From: Rectinema subterraneum | GTDB lineage: Bacteria > Spirochaetota > Spirochaetia > Treponematales > Rectinemataceae | NCBI GenBank assembly: GCA_009768935.1 | Contig: WESA01000009.1 | Location: 1 to 64,000 of the forward strand | Reading direction: 5' to 3' | Length of the DNA: 64,000 bases | Part shown: positions 1 through 7,220 of the stretch, in pieces | Position numbering within the stretch: position 1 is the stretch's first letter | Layout of the letters: every line of letters starts with the position of its first letter | The notes under the pieces: model-generated | Database searches by the model: none | What the model was told of the DNA's origin: nothing | What the model saw: the letters and a program-made list of their open reading frames with translations, nothing else | Translations under genes and position numbers: made by a program

Positions 1-923
1 GCTTTGATCCGGAAGGGCTTTGCGTAGTTGTGCCAGGCCATGTAGACGCAGAAGCGATTGAGCATATTGGCGACATTGCGGGAAAAGCAGGCGGTTTCAC
101 GCCTATGGGCTGCTTGATCCTTTCTGAGCTCGCGATCCATGTAGTTGGCGCTGAAGAGGGGATTGTACCAGGTGCGCGGTTCGGTGGAGTGCACGGTCAG
201 ATGCACCAGTCGATGGTCTGCATTCTGAAAGCGAAAGAGCGGATGGCTATACAGCGCTCTGCGATATTCCTTTTTTTCGTCGGTGATGAGGATGAGAGGC
301 TGCCATAGCTGGGGCATGCGTTCCTGGGCAAGGCGATCGAGCAGCTCCCGGAATGAGCGTTCGATGCTCCGAGGCTCAAAGGTACACGCACGATAGAGCA
401 GGGACATTCTATGCTTTTGAGCCTCGGTGGTGTTGCCGGAACGGCGCAGGGTGGCATGGGTAGCGGCAAGGAAGAATTGAGAATCGGCGGTGACGGCGAG
501 GGTGATGTTGTTGGGGAAGTACTGAGAGACATCGAAGGAGACGAAGCCATCGATGCAGACGGATTCGTGGGGATTGGCATGGGGACGGAGCATGCTCTGG
601 AGTGCGATGGCTTGACGGGCGAGTCGGTCGATACGGTTCTGGATGGTGCCGCACGAAGCAGAGAAGAATCGTGAGAGTGCGCGGATGCTCATGGAAGAGC
701 TGAGCAGGGTTTCGATCTGGGGATAGGCGATTCTGCGCTTGGCGAAGTAATCAAGGCTGAAGGTCTGGGTAGAGAAGTACTTGCCGCAGAAGCTGCAGCG
801 AAAGCGCTGGACTTTGCCGAAGGTTTTGGTCACATAGAACCCTGCGGCGACGAACCAGCGTTCTTTCGGTGCGTGCTGATGATACGCACAGGCCGGGTTT
901 GGGCAGAAATGAAAATGATGCAT
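1..923 (-). CDS. Transposase with N-terminal zinc ribbon (partial, C-terminus outside the window)
   Basis: This open frame has 307 codons from the ATG at 923-921 and no stop before the edge. A strong ribosome site (GGAGAGGAGG) lies just upstream of the start. The N-terminus has a Cys4 zinc ribbon: CPNPAC (Cys7, Cys12) and FRCSFCGKYF (Cys43, Cys46). This layout is typical of IS1/IS1595-like and related DDE transposases. A helix-rich region with an HTH-like SIRALSRFFSASCGTIQNRI segment follows. Acidic candidates for the catalytic core are in VCIDGFVSFD (about residue 130) and ILITDEKKEYR (about residue 215). I cannot place it in a named IS family from sequence alone. The C-terminal fragment at 63870-64000 probably shows how this protein ends. 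Confidence 0.8.
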   Translation of the reverse strand, partial: MHHFHFCPNPACAYHQHAPKERWFVAAGFYVTKTFGKVQRFRCSFCGKYFSTQTFSLDYFAKRRIAYPQIETLLSSSMSIRALSRFFSASCGTIQNRIDRLARQAIALQSMLRPHANPHESVCIDGFVSFDVSQYFPNNITLAVTADSQFFLAATHATLRRSGNTTEAQKHRMSLLYRACTFEPRSIERSFRELLDRLAQERMPQLWQPLILITDEKKEYRRALYSHPLFRFQNADHRLVHLTVHSTEPRTWYNPLFSANYMDRELRKDQAAHRRETACFSRNVANMLNRFCVYMAWHNYAKPFRIK

Positions 924-1001
924 GAAAGCCTCCTCTCCTTATAGACGCAAGGAAAGAGGCTTTCACTTCAAATTCATATGCAGGGTTCATGACACTATGC
1001 A
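1..1001 (-). mobile_element. Insertion sequence, 5' part, cut by the left window edge
   Basis: The element contains a minus-strand transposase gene that runs off position 1 and ends on its upstream side with an imperfect 24-base terminal repeat at 978-1001. Read inward, the repeat begins TGCATAGTGTCATGAACC. The matching terminal repeat of the opposite end is at 63827-63850 and begins TGCATAGTGTTACGAACC, with 20 of 24 positions identical. The element therefore appears to be present in two same-orientation copies at the two ends of the window, each cut by the edge. The target duplication cannot be judged because only one end of each copy is visible. The exact IS boundary could be 997 rather than 1001, because TGCA precedes the conserved part in both copies. 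Confidence 0.75.
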
Positions 1002-1033
1002 TACATTGCGGGGCCGGGAGACTTTGAGCATGC

Positions 1034-1837
1034 TCAGCCGTGCTCGATAATGAATGAACGCATCGAAATGCTCGCATTTTGAAAAGATTCATGGAAAAAG
1101 CTGATGCGGTCATCCTTTTCTTTCATAGCAAGGATTGCGATAGCTGGCAGGATGTGTTCCGGCGTGGGCATCGCAGGGGAGCGTTCAAGGTTCCGAAGAG
1201 CGAATTCGCTAAGGGCAGAAGCATCGCCGGCTTGAATGATGGCGGCGATTTTTCTGTCTGCCTCCAGAGCCCAAGGGTAGGGTTTTGCTTTGATATTCTT
1301 GCTAATTTTGTACAGATTCTGAACAAGTGCACCGCTTCCAATAAGCAAACTCCTTTCGTTTCTGAGTTGTGCCAGGGCTTTCCCTACATTGACAATTTTT
1401 TTTGTATCGATATGGTATGAAAGGCTTATTTCCACCACAGGGATTTGTGCTTCGGGGAAAAGGTGAACAAGAATTCCCCATGCTCCATAATCGATTCCGC
1501 GCGTGGAGTCGCTTTTTGCATTGATGCCTGCAGTTAGCAAGAGGCTGCAGATTGTATCGGCCAGATCAGGCTTGCCTGGGGGAGCATAGCTGATCGCATA
1601 TAATTCTTCCTGGAATTCGATACTGTCGAATATCTGCTTCGGGAAGGGAGAACTGGTGACTCGGACTTCGGGGGTGCTCCAGTGGGCGGAAATGACCGCG
1701 ATAGCATCAGGGGAGGGCAGGCGGGTTCGGAGCGATCGGAGCGATTCGGTAAAGTCGTTGTTGAGCGCAGCGTTGATTGCAAGGCCATGTCCTACAAAGA
1801 GGGCGGGCATGACGATGGGGGACAGAGCTTTATTCAT
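1034..1837 (-). CDS. DODA/YgiD-type extradiol ring-cleavage dioxygenase family protein
   Basis: The product of about 267 residues matches the class III extradiol (LigB/4,5-DOPA dioxygenase, YgiD) fold. The metal-ligand segments are LFVGHG near the N-terminus, ISAHW about 35 residues later, DYGAWGILVHLFP in the middle and TPEHILPA near the C-terminus. Members use a single zinc or iron to open catechol-type rings; the natural substrate here is unknown. The ATG at 1837 gives an N-terminus (MNKALSPIVMPALF) close to the YgiD one. A TTG at 1873 would add 12 residues, and the ATG at 1810 is also possible. The dispersed 13-base word (1818-1830) sits between the two candidate ATGs. The gene ends 33 bases from the left IS. 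Confidence 0.75.
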   Translation of the reverse strand: MNKALSPIVMPALFVGHGLAINAALNNDFTESLRSLRTRLPSPDAIAVISAHWSTPEVRVTSSPFPKQIFDSIEFQEELYAISYAPPGKPDLADTICSLLLTAGINAKSDSTRGIDYGAWGILVHLFPEAQIPVVEISLSYHIDTKKIVNVGKALAQLRNERSLLIGSGALVQNLYKISKNIKAKPYPWALEADRKIAAIIQAGDASALSEFALRNLERSPAMPTPEHILPAIAILAMKEKDDRISFFHESFQNASISMRSFIIEHG

Positions 1838-1983
1838 ATTGTTGAGGATACTGCAGGCGGGCTGCCACTTCAACGCATTGCCCTGGTTTTAGTCGGGATC
1901 GTCCGTGGCGGGACTTGCTGACAATTTAAAAATCTGCGCAAAGCGGCTGCAATAGTCAATAAACTGAGCGTATATAAACCGAA

Positions 1984-2592
1984 TCAAGAAAAATGCCAAA
2001 GCCGGGCGAGATGAAGGTTCACCATTCCGGAAGATGAAAAAGGGACCCCCTCGCGTTCGAGAAGAAAACGTTTCATCTCGAGTCCTCCCTGATATCCGGC
2101 GAGAGAGCCATTCGAGGCAATGACGCGGTGACATGGAATGAGGAGCGGGAATGGATTGTGCGACAGTGCGCTGGCGACCGCGCGGAAGGCGGAAGGCTTG
2201 CCACTTGCCTTGGCGAGTTCGAGATAGGTGCTGACGTGGCCGAATGGGATTGAAGCTTCCAGTGAAAGTATTGTCTGTCTGAAGCTGTTCAAATACTGCA
2301 GGCCGGGTCTGAGAAGCTTGAACGGGAATTGTGCAGGTTTGCTTTCAGCCGCTGCGCATATAGCTTCTGTTGCGCGGGAAATGAGATCAGGTAATAGACG
2401 TCTGTCATTCCATTGCTCAAGTATCGGGAAATCAGTGTGCGCTTGGCTATCGAACGCACCATCATTGCGAGGCAGATAGATACGGCTCAAGATTGGCGCT
2501 TCTTCTCCCTGCCATACCACCACGATGCTGCCGAACCGCGTGGGGACAGAGGTTGAAAATGCTTGGGTTTCTTTCCACTGTATTGGAATCAT
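1984..2592 (-). CDS. ogt: Methylated-DNA--protein-cysteine methyltransferase
   Basis: This 202-residue protein removes alkyl groups from O6-alkylguanine by suicide transfer to a cysteine. The acceptor motif PCHRVI is present in LLIPCHRVIASNGSLAGY, followed by the usual GGLEMKRFLLEREG helix. The upstream segment GHVSTYLELAKASGKPSAFRAV is the DNA-binding HTH of the family. The N-terminal about 90 residues are the variable ribonuclease-like domain, and the dispersed word is translated there as TSVP (2542-2554). The start lies 13 bases after the thrB stop, so it is probably cotranscribed with thrC-thrB. A C-terminal tail (MVNLHLARLWHFS) extends beyond the conserved domain. Confidence 0.9.
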   Translation of the reverse strand: MIPIQWKETQAFSTSVPTRFGSIVVVWQGEEAPILSRIYLPRNDGAFDSQAHTDFPILEQWNDRRLLPDLISRATEAICAAAESKPAQFPFKLLRPGLQYLNSFRQTILSLEASIPFGHVSTYLELAKASGKPSAFRAVASALSHNPFPLLIPCHRVIASNGSLAGYQGGLEMKRFLLEREGVPFSSSGMVNLHLARLWHFS

Positions 2593-2604
2593 TTTTGCCC
2601 CCTC

Positions 2605-3525
2605 TTATGGAGATATTTGCGCGCGCAGCCCCATATTGTCAGCATGCAAAGGAACTACTTGCCATCTGCGTTTCGCATGCGCGGCAATGTCGGAGGCAAG
2701 GCTCTTAGCGGGGACAGAGCTTTCAAATACTGCAAGAATGGTCGGGCCAGAGCCCGAGAGCCACACAGCTGCAGCACCATTTGCCTGGCACGCGTTTTCA
2801 ACATCTTCAAAATCAGGGACAAGGGGGCGCCGATACGGCTCATGGATGCGATCTTCGCAGACTCGACCAAGGCTTGATATATCAGCATTGCGAATCGCGA
2901 GCGCAGTGAGCACAGCATGCGAGATGGCATGGACGACATCGGCTCGCGAATATACGTCGGGAAGGGCTTTGCGCGCGACGCTCGTTTCGAGATCGAAGTC
3001 TGGGATGCAGGCAGCAAAGCGCCACTCTGCGGGCGCATCGGCGCGGATAATGGAAATATCCTCTTTGGCGATCGCGGCAGCAGTGAATCCGCCATAGATA
3101 GCTGGGGCAGCGTTGTCGGGATGCCCTTCGACAGCCGTGGCAGCTTTGAGCAACAAGTGCTGGTTTTTTTGCTCCTTGAGAATATCAAGCTCTGTCCCCG
3201 CTTTAGGCTGTGCATACAGCAGAAGTGCGGCTGCAGCTCCGGCGACAGCGAGCGATGCGCTCGAGCCCAGCCCGCGTGCTGGCGGGATACGGGTGATGAA
3301 TTCGACCTCGATTTCGGGGACAGAGGTTTGCAAAAGCGCGCAAGCTTGCCGAAACGAACGCAAAAAAAGATTGTCGGGGCCTGCCCATTGCGGAGGACAG
3401 CCCTTCAACCGAGTCTCAGAGGCTTTCTCGACTCGCACGGTATTGGAAAGCGAAAGCGCAATGCCAAGGCAATCGAAGCCCGGCCCGATGTTTGCACTTG
3501 TTGCAGGAACTTCAATTTCAATCAT
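2605..3525 (-). CDS. thrB: Homoserine kinase
   Basis: ThrB phosphorylates L-homoserine with ATP in threonine synthesis. The 306-residue length is normal. GHMP-kinase features are visible: the N-terminal VPATSANIGPGFDCLGIAL segment, the ATP loop PPARGLGSSASLAV around residue 90, and the C-terminal WLSGSGPTILAVF motif. Its ATG overlaps the thrC stop by four bases (3522-3525), so the two are translationally coupled. Three copies of the dispersed word lie inside the gene (2710, 3187 and 3316). They are read as SSVP, GTEL and TSVP, in segments that look like loops between conserved motifs. Confidence 0.93.
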   Translation of the reverse strand: MIEIEVPATSANIGPGFDCLGIALSLSNTVRVEKASETRLKGCPPQWAGPDNLFLRSFRQACALLQTSVPEIEVEFITRIPPARGLGSSASLAVAGAAAALLLYAQPKAGTELDILKEQKNQHLLLKAATAVEGHPDNAAPAIYGGFTAAAIAKEDISIIRADAPAEWRFAACIPDFDLETSVARKALPDVYSRADVVHAISHAVLTALAIRNADISSLGRVCEDRIHEPYRRPLVPDFEDVENACQANGAAAVWLSGSGPTILAVFESSVPAKSLASDIAAHAKRRWQVVPLHADNMGLRAQISP

Positions 3526-5099
3526 AGGATCCTCGCTATGCCAGCTTCTTGCTGCGCAAATTCTGTAAGCACGCGTTCAAGATCAGATTCATCGATGATG
3601 GTGCTATGGTTGATTTTGGCAGAGACGAGCGCAGCAATCGGTTTTGGAACGGGAAGGCCTGTAAGTCGCGACAATTCAAAGGCAAGCTGCAGGTCCTTGC
3701 CTTTTTCGCTTGTCGGGCCTTTCTTGCCTTGAAGCGCCTCGAGGCAGGCGGCAGGAAATTTGAAGGGACTGGCCGTGGCCGCGACGACAATGGGCGCCGA
3801 ATCCGTGGTTTCGCCCGAAACCTCTGTCCCCTTCGTATACACATCGCGCGCTACTTTGCATGCAACCGCTGTGTGCGGATCAACGAGCAGGCCGTGCGAT
3901 TCCCACATTGAGCGAATGGTCTCAAGCGTCTGGGCGTCATCTGCCCAGCTGGCGCGGAAATCAGCGATTGTTGCGCGATTTTTCTCAGAAAGCTCAAATA
4001 CGCCTTTGCGTTCAAATTTCTGCATAGTCATGGCGACAAGCTCAGGATTTTCCTCAAGCGCATGGTACAAGAGCCGCTCAAGATTGCTCGAGACCAGAAT
4101 GTCCATCGAGGGGCTTAGGGTTTTTGTAAATTCGCGGCGCCTGTCGTACACGCCAGTAGAGAAAAAATCATGCAGTATGCGATTAGAATTTGAAGCACAC
4201 ACGAGCTTGCCTATGGGAAGGCCCATTGCTTTGGCATAGCGGGCAGCCAATATATCGCCGAAATTGCCGCTAGGCACAACAACATCGAATGGCTCGCCTT
4301 GCCGCAGGAAACGGGAAAAATAAAGCTCGCGCCAAGCTTTCACATAATAGACAATCTGAGGCAGCAGTCTTCCTATATTGATTGAATTCGCGGAGCTGAG
4401 TCGAATCGCATGGAATGGCGAGTCAGGATTCCCGGCAATCTGAAAAATGCGCTTGACTGCTCGCTGGGCGTCGTCGAAATTGCCGCGCAGGCCGACAACC
4501 AATCTGCCCTCAACGGGGACAGAGGTCATCTGAAGCTGCTGAATTTCGCTCGTTCCTTCGGCTGGGTAGATGACGGCGATGCGAATGCCAGGCTGCCCGC
4601 CGAGTCCAGCGAGCGCAGCTGAGCCTGTGTCGCCCGAAGTTGCGGTCAGAATGAGCAAGGGCTCATCGATGTCGCATTTTTCCAGGCTTTCTTGCAAGAG
4701 CCTGCCGAGGAGGCTAAGCGCGAGATCCTTGAATGCGCATGTCTTGCCGTGAAAAAGTTCGAGCAGAAATAAAGGATGATTTCCGAGCGAACCAGCTGCC
4801 CTTAGCGGGACAATTTCTGGCACATCGAACAGAGCTTCGCCACCAGGTGCGTTCTGCGCAATATATGCGCGCTCGATGAGGGGACGGAGCTCGTATTCTG
4901 ACCAATCGAACCAGGGGGCGAGGACAAGCCACGCAAGCTCAGCATATGATAATCCCGGCTCATTGAGCGCCTCAGGCGGAAGCGCCGGTATTTGCACTGG
5001 GACAAACAACCCGCCATCCTGAGGCATGCCCTGCACAATGGCTTCGGCAATGCTTGCGTTTACGCGGCCATTTCGAGTGCTTGTATAGCGAATCACCAT
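3522..5099 (-). CDS. thrC: Threonine synthase
   Basis: ThrC converts O-phosphohomoserine to threonine with PLP. The PLP lysine lies in HGKTCAFKDLALS, and the ATSGDTGSAAL and VPSGNFGDILAARYA motifs bind the cofactor phosphate and core. The 525-residue length with a large C-terminal domain fits the long (class I) threonine synthases. I chose the ATG at 5099 (MVIRYTSTRNGRV) because it matches the family N-terminus. A GTG at 5141 would place 14 codons over the ferritin terminator. No good Shine-Dalgarno sequence is visible before 5099, which is unusual in this window. Three dispersed words occur inside (3819, 4515, 4880). Confidence 0.92.
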   Translation of the reverse strand: MVIRYTSTRNGRVNASIAEAIVQGMPQDGGLFVPVQIPALPPEALNEPGLSYAELAWLVLAPWFDWSEYELRPLIERAYIAQNAPGGEALFDVPEIVPLRAAGSLGNHPLFLLELFHGKTCAFKDLALSLLGRLLQESLEKCDIDEPLLILTATSGDTGSAALAGLGGQPGIRIAVIYPAEGTSEIQQLQMTSVPVEGRLVVGLRGNFDDAQRAVKRIFQIAGNPDSPFHAIRLSSANSINIGRLLPQIVYYVKAWRELYFSRFLRQGEPFDVVVPSGNFGDILAARYAKAMGLPIGKLVCASNSNRILHDFFSTGVYDRRREFTKTLSPSMDILVSSNLERLLYHALEENPELVAMTMQKFERKGVFELSEKNRATIADFRASWADDAQTLETIRSMWESHGLLVDPHTAVACKVARDVYTKGTEVSGETTDSAPIVVAATASPFKFPAACLEALQGKKGPTSEKGKDLQLAFELSRLTGLPVPKPIAALVSAKINHSTIIDESDLERVLTEFAQQEAGIARIL

Positions 5100-5131
5100 A
5101 CCAGAGAGAATACAGGACTCGCTGGAATGAG

Positions 5132-5160
5132 AAAAGCCCACCGTTTCGGAGCGGCGGGCC
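5132..5160 (-). terminator. Intrinsic terminator downstream of the ferritin gene
   Basis: On the minus strand, GCCCGCCG (5159-5152) pairs with CGGTGGGC (5143-5136) around an 8-base loop, allowing one G-U pair. TTTT (5135-5132) follows. It lies between the ferritin stop (5206) and the thrC ATG (5099) and leaves only about 32 bases before thrC. Confidence 0.75.
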
Positions 5161-5205
5161 TATATTAAGAATGCATTGGTAGCAAGTGTGTTAGATTATT
5201 TTTCC

Positions 5206-5724
5206 TCAAATCTTGTTGAAATCGAGTGGCACAGACGGATCGCGTTTGCCGAGCTCGATATTGAGCATGAAAAGGCCCTGGGCTGAATTGCCGAGCAAAT
5301 CGATGTTCTGCAGAATTTGAGTGTCGTTCTTTTCCTCTTCTATCTGCTCGTTGATGTACCACTGCGCAAGAGCCTGGGTCGCATAATCCTTTTCGGCAAT
5401 TGCGAGGTCCATAATTTCGCGGATACTGGCTGTGACGCTTTGCTCGTGCGCCAGCACATGCTGGAAGAGCGATTTGACATCTTTTTCTTTGAATTCAGGG
5501 GTGTCGATTTTTGTATAGGCAACCGTGGCATTCTGGTCATGCAGGTACTTTGCGAATTTCATCGCATGGAACATTTCCTCATGGTATTGCACGGTGAGCC
5601 ATTTTCCGATGCCGGTATAGCCTGCTTCGTTCATTCTCGCCGCCATAGCGAGGTAGAGATATGCTGAATACATTTCGCGATTGATCTGAAGATTGATTCG
5701 ATCGATCATTTTCTGTGATAGCAT
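5206..5724 (-). CDS. ftnA: Non-haem ferritin
   Basis: This 172-residue ferritin stores iron in a 24-subunit shell. The ferroxidase residues of E. coli FtnA are all recognisable at the same positions: Glu17 (NREMYSAYLYLAM), Glu50 and His53 (YHEEMFHAMKF), Glu94 (AHEQSVTASI) and Gln127 (NEQIEEEKND). It should therefore be catalytically active. The ATG at 5724 follows a GGAGG sequence. A promoter (5775-5804) and a hairpin-bearing leader lie upstream and a terminator downstream, so it appears to be mainly monocistronic. Confidence 0.95.
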   Translation of the reverse strand: MLSQKMIDRINLQINREMYSAYLYLAMAARMNEAGYTGIGKWLTVQYHEEMFHAMKFAKYLHDQNATVAYTKIDTPEFKEKDVKSLFQHVLAHEQSVTASIREIMDLAIAEKDYATQALAQWYINEQIEEEKNDTQILQNIDLLGNSAQGLFMLNIELGKRDPSVPLDFNKI

Positions 5725-5774
5725 TGCTTTCCTCCGTTTAAACTTTCTTATGAGCGGCTGGGCCGCTTTCTTTT

Positions 5775-5804
5775 ATAATATAATGAATTTCCCGAGGCGG
5801 GCAA
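5775..5804 (-). promoter_or_regulatory. Sigma70-type promoter for ferritin, with a leader hairpin
   Basis: On the minus strand TTGCCC (5804-5799), an 18-base spacer and TATTAT (5780-5775) precede the ferritin gene. Between this and the ribosome site, at about 5753-5767, AGCGGC/GCCGCT-type arms (AGCGGCTGGGCCGCT on the plus strand) can form a small hairpin in the transcript leader. A Fur or other iron-linked role is possible, but I could not identify a clear Fur box. Confidence 0.5.
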
Positions 5805-5843
5805 AATGGCATGCGGCGAATGCCAAAAAAATGAGTCGAAGGC

Positions 5844-6431
5844 TCAGCCTGGCGCGCTCGATGCTGCTAATCGCGCGATTTCTTCATGCCGAAAACAGCT
5901 CACAAGGTGGTCGTTGACAATGCCGATCGCCTGCAAATGCGCATAAATAGTGACAGAACCTACAAATGCAAAGCCGGCTTTTTTCATTTCATTGCTGATT
6001 AAATCTGAAAGCGGCGTCCTGGCAGGAAGTTCGCATATATCCTTCCAGGTATTCAGAATTGGCCTGCCTTCCACAAAGCGCCAAATCCAAGCGTCAAAGG
6101 AGCCATAGCGTTCCTGAATATTCAGAAATGCCCGCGCGTTTGCCACCGCGGCTTCCAACTTGCGTCTGTTTCGAATGAGGCTGGGGTCAGCCAGAAAGCG
6201 CTCAATTTCCGGGCCGGAAAAACGCGCAACTTTCTCGGGATCGAAGTACGCAAAAGCAGCTCGATAGGCTTCGCGCTTTCCAAGGATTGTCCTCCACGAG
6301 AGCCCTGCCTGCTGCGTTTCCAGCAGGAGGAATTCGAAGTGCGTGCGCTCGTTGTGTACGGGGACGCCCCATTCCTCATCGTGGTAGCGAAGGTAAAGCG
6401 GATCGCTTCCGCACCATGGGCATCGATTCAT
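5844..6431 (-). CDS. tag: DNA-3-methyladenine glycosylase I
   Basis: Tag excises 3-methyladenine from DNA. The 195-residue length is typical. The N-terminus MNRCPWCGSDPLYLRYHDEEWGVP carries the zinc cysteines and the conserved HDEEWG motif. QAGLSWRTILGKREAYRAAF and NEMKKAGFAFVGSVTIYAHLQAIGIVNDH are family signatures, and the final His in DHLVSCFRH completes the zinc site. It stands alone, divergent from the outer-membrane protein gene at 6591. With ogt in the same 4 kb, the window has two alkylation-repair enzymes. Confidence 0.95.
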   Translation of the reverse strand: MNRCPWCGSDPLYLRYHDEEWGVPVHNERTHFEFLLLETQQAGLSWRTILGKREAYRAAFAYFDPEKVARFSGPEIERFLADPSLIRNRRKLEAAVANARAFLNIQERYGSFDAWIWRFVEGRPILNTWKDICELPARTPLSDLISNEMKKAGFAFVGSVTIYAHLQAIGIVNDHLVSCFRHEEIARLAASSAPG

Positions 6432-6483
6432 GGCGAAATAATAGCAAATAGATAAAGGAATAGCAAATAAATGCGCGATTTAT

Positions 6484-6512
6484 TTGAATTCTGCGTATAA
6501 GCCCCGTATAAT
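6484..6512 (+). promoter_or_regulatory. Strong sigma70-type promoter
   Basis: TTGAAT (6484-6489) is separated by exactly 17 bases from a consensus TATAAT (6507-6512). It lies about 80 bases before the start of the secreted barrel protein at 6591 and is among the best promoters visible in the window. Confidence 0.75.
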
Positions 6513-6590
6513 TGAATAAGATTGCTGGCATAAAAGGGCTGCAGATATGCGAAAAACGCTGATACATCCAAGCGGCTCATGGAGGAAACG

Positions 6591-7130
6591 ATGAAAACGT
6601 GGAAAGTTGCATTGTTGGCGGCAGCGCTTGCAATAATCGTTGCAGGACCGGTTCTGGCGCAAAATGCTGTTAAAGGCGTTACAACGGATGTTCATGCTGA
6701 AAAGGGCGATTTCAGCGTGCTCGGCGGAATCGGCTATGGATGGAGAGGTTTTGGGATGAGTGGTGGAGTTGAATATATTTTCCAAAAATTCGATATTCCC
6801 GGATTCCCGCTCACGATGGGCGTCATGGGGCTTGCAGGTCTTGATTTCGGATCTGGCTTCGATGTTTCTGCCGCAGGTATGGCCACTCTTCACTGGGGTC
6901 TCAAAGCTTATAAGGATTTTCCTGAATTCTTGCGGAAATTCGATTGGTATATGGGTCTTGGCCTTGGTGTTGGCATCATCCCCTTTGGATTCGGAATGTC
7001 GTCGGGGGGCGGCGTTTCGTACTATGTGAATGAAAAACTCGCCATCGATCTGCACTCGTTCTATGTCAATCATTTTGTCGGCGGCGCTTCGGGAGTTGGT
7101 GGAACTATTGGTATCAGGTACAAGCTGTAA
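6591..7130 (+). CDS. Small secreted outer-membrane beta-barrel-like protein
   Basis: The 179-residue product starts at the ATG at 6591 after a GGAGG site. It has a clear Sec signal peptide (KTWK, a hydrophobic run, then GPVLAQ with cleavage after Ala). The mature part is rich in Gly, Phe and Tyr with alternating hydrophobic strands (GGIGYGWRGFGMSGGVEYIF, WYMGLGLGVGIIPFGFG). It ends in GGTIGIRYKL, like a terminal barrel strand. This is the pattern of eight-stranded OmpA/OmpW-size barrels, but I recognise no specific family. A strong promoter and a terminator flank it, suggesting an abundant single-gene transcript. Confidence 0.7.
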   Translation: MKTWKVALLAAALAIIVAGPVLAQNAVKGVTTDVHAEKGDFSVLGGIGYGWRGFGMSGGVEYIFQKFDIPGFPLTMGVMGLAGLDFGSGFDVSAAGMATLHWGLKAYKDFPEFLRKFDWYMGLGLGVGIIPFGFGMSSGGGVSYYVNEKLAIDLHSFYVNHFVGGASGVGGTIGIRYKL

Positions 7131-7154
7131 TCCTGGTTGGTTTCAGTCTGTCGA

Positions 7155-7186
7155 GCGCGGCGCCTTTCGTGGTACCGCGCTTTTTG
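7155..7186 (+). terminator. Intrinsic terminator after the barrel protein gene
   Basis: Arms GCGCGG (7155-7160) and CCGCGC (7175-7180), extendable inward with two mismatches, are followed by TTTTT (7181-7185), 25 bases after the stop codon. Confidence 0.8.
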
Positions 7187-7220
7187 CTTGTGCCTCAAGA
7201 CATAGCGAAAAAGATGTCTC

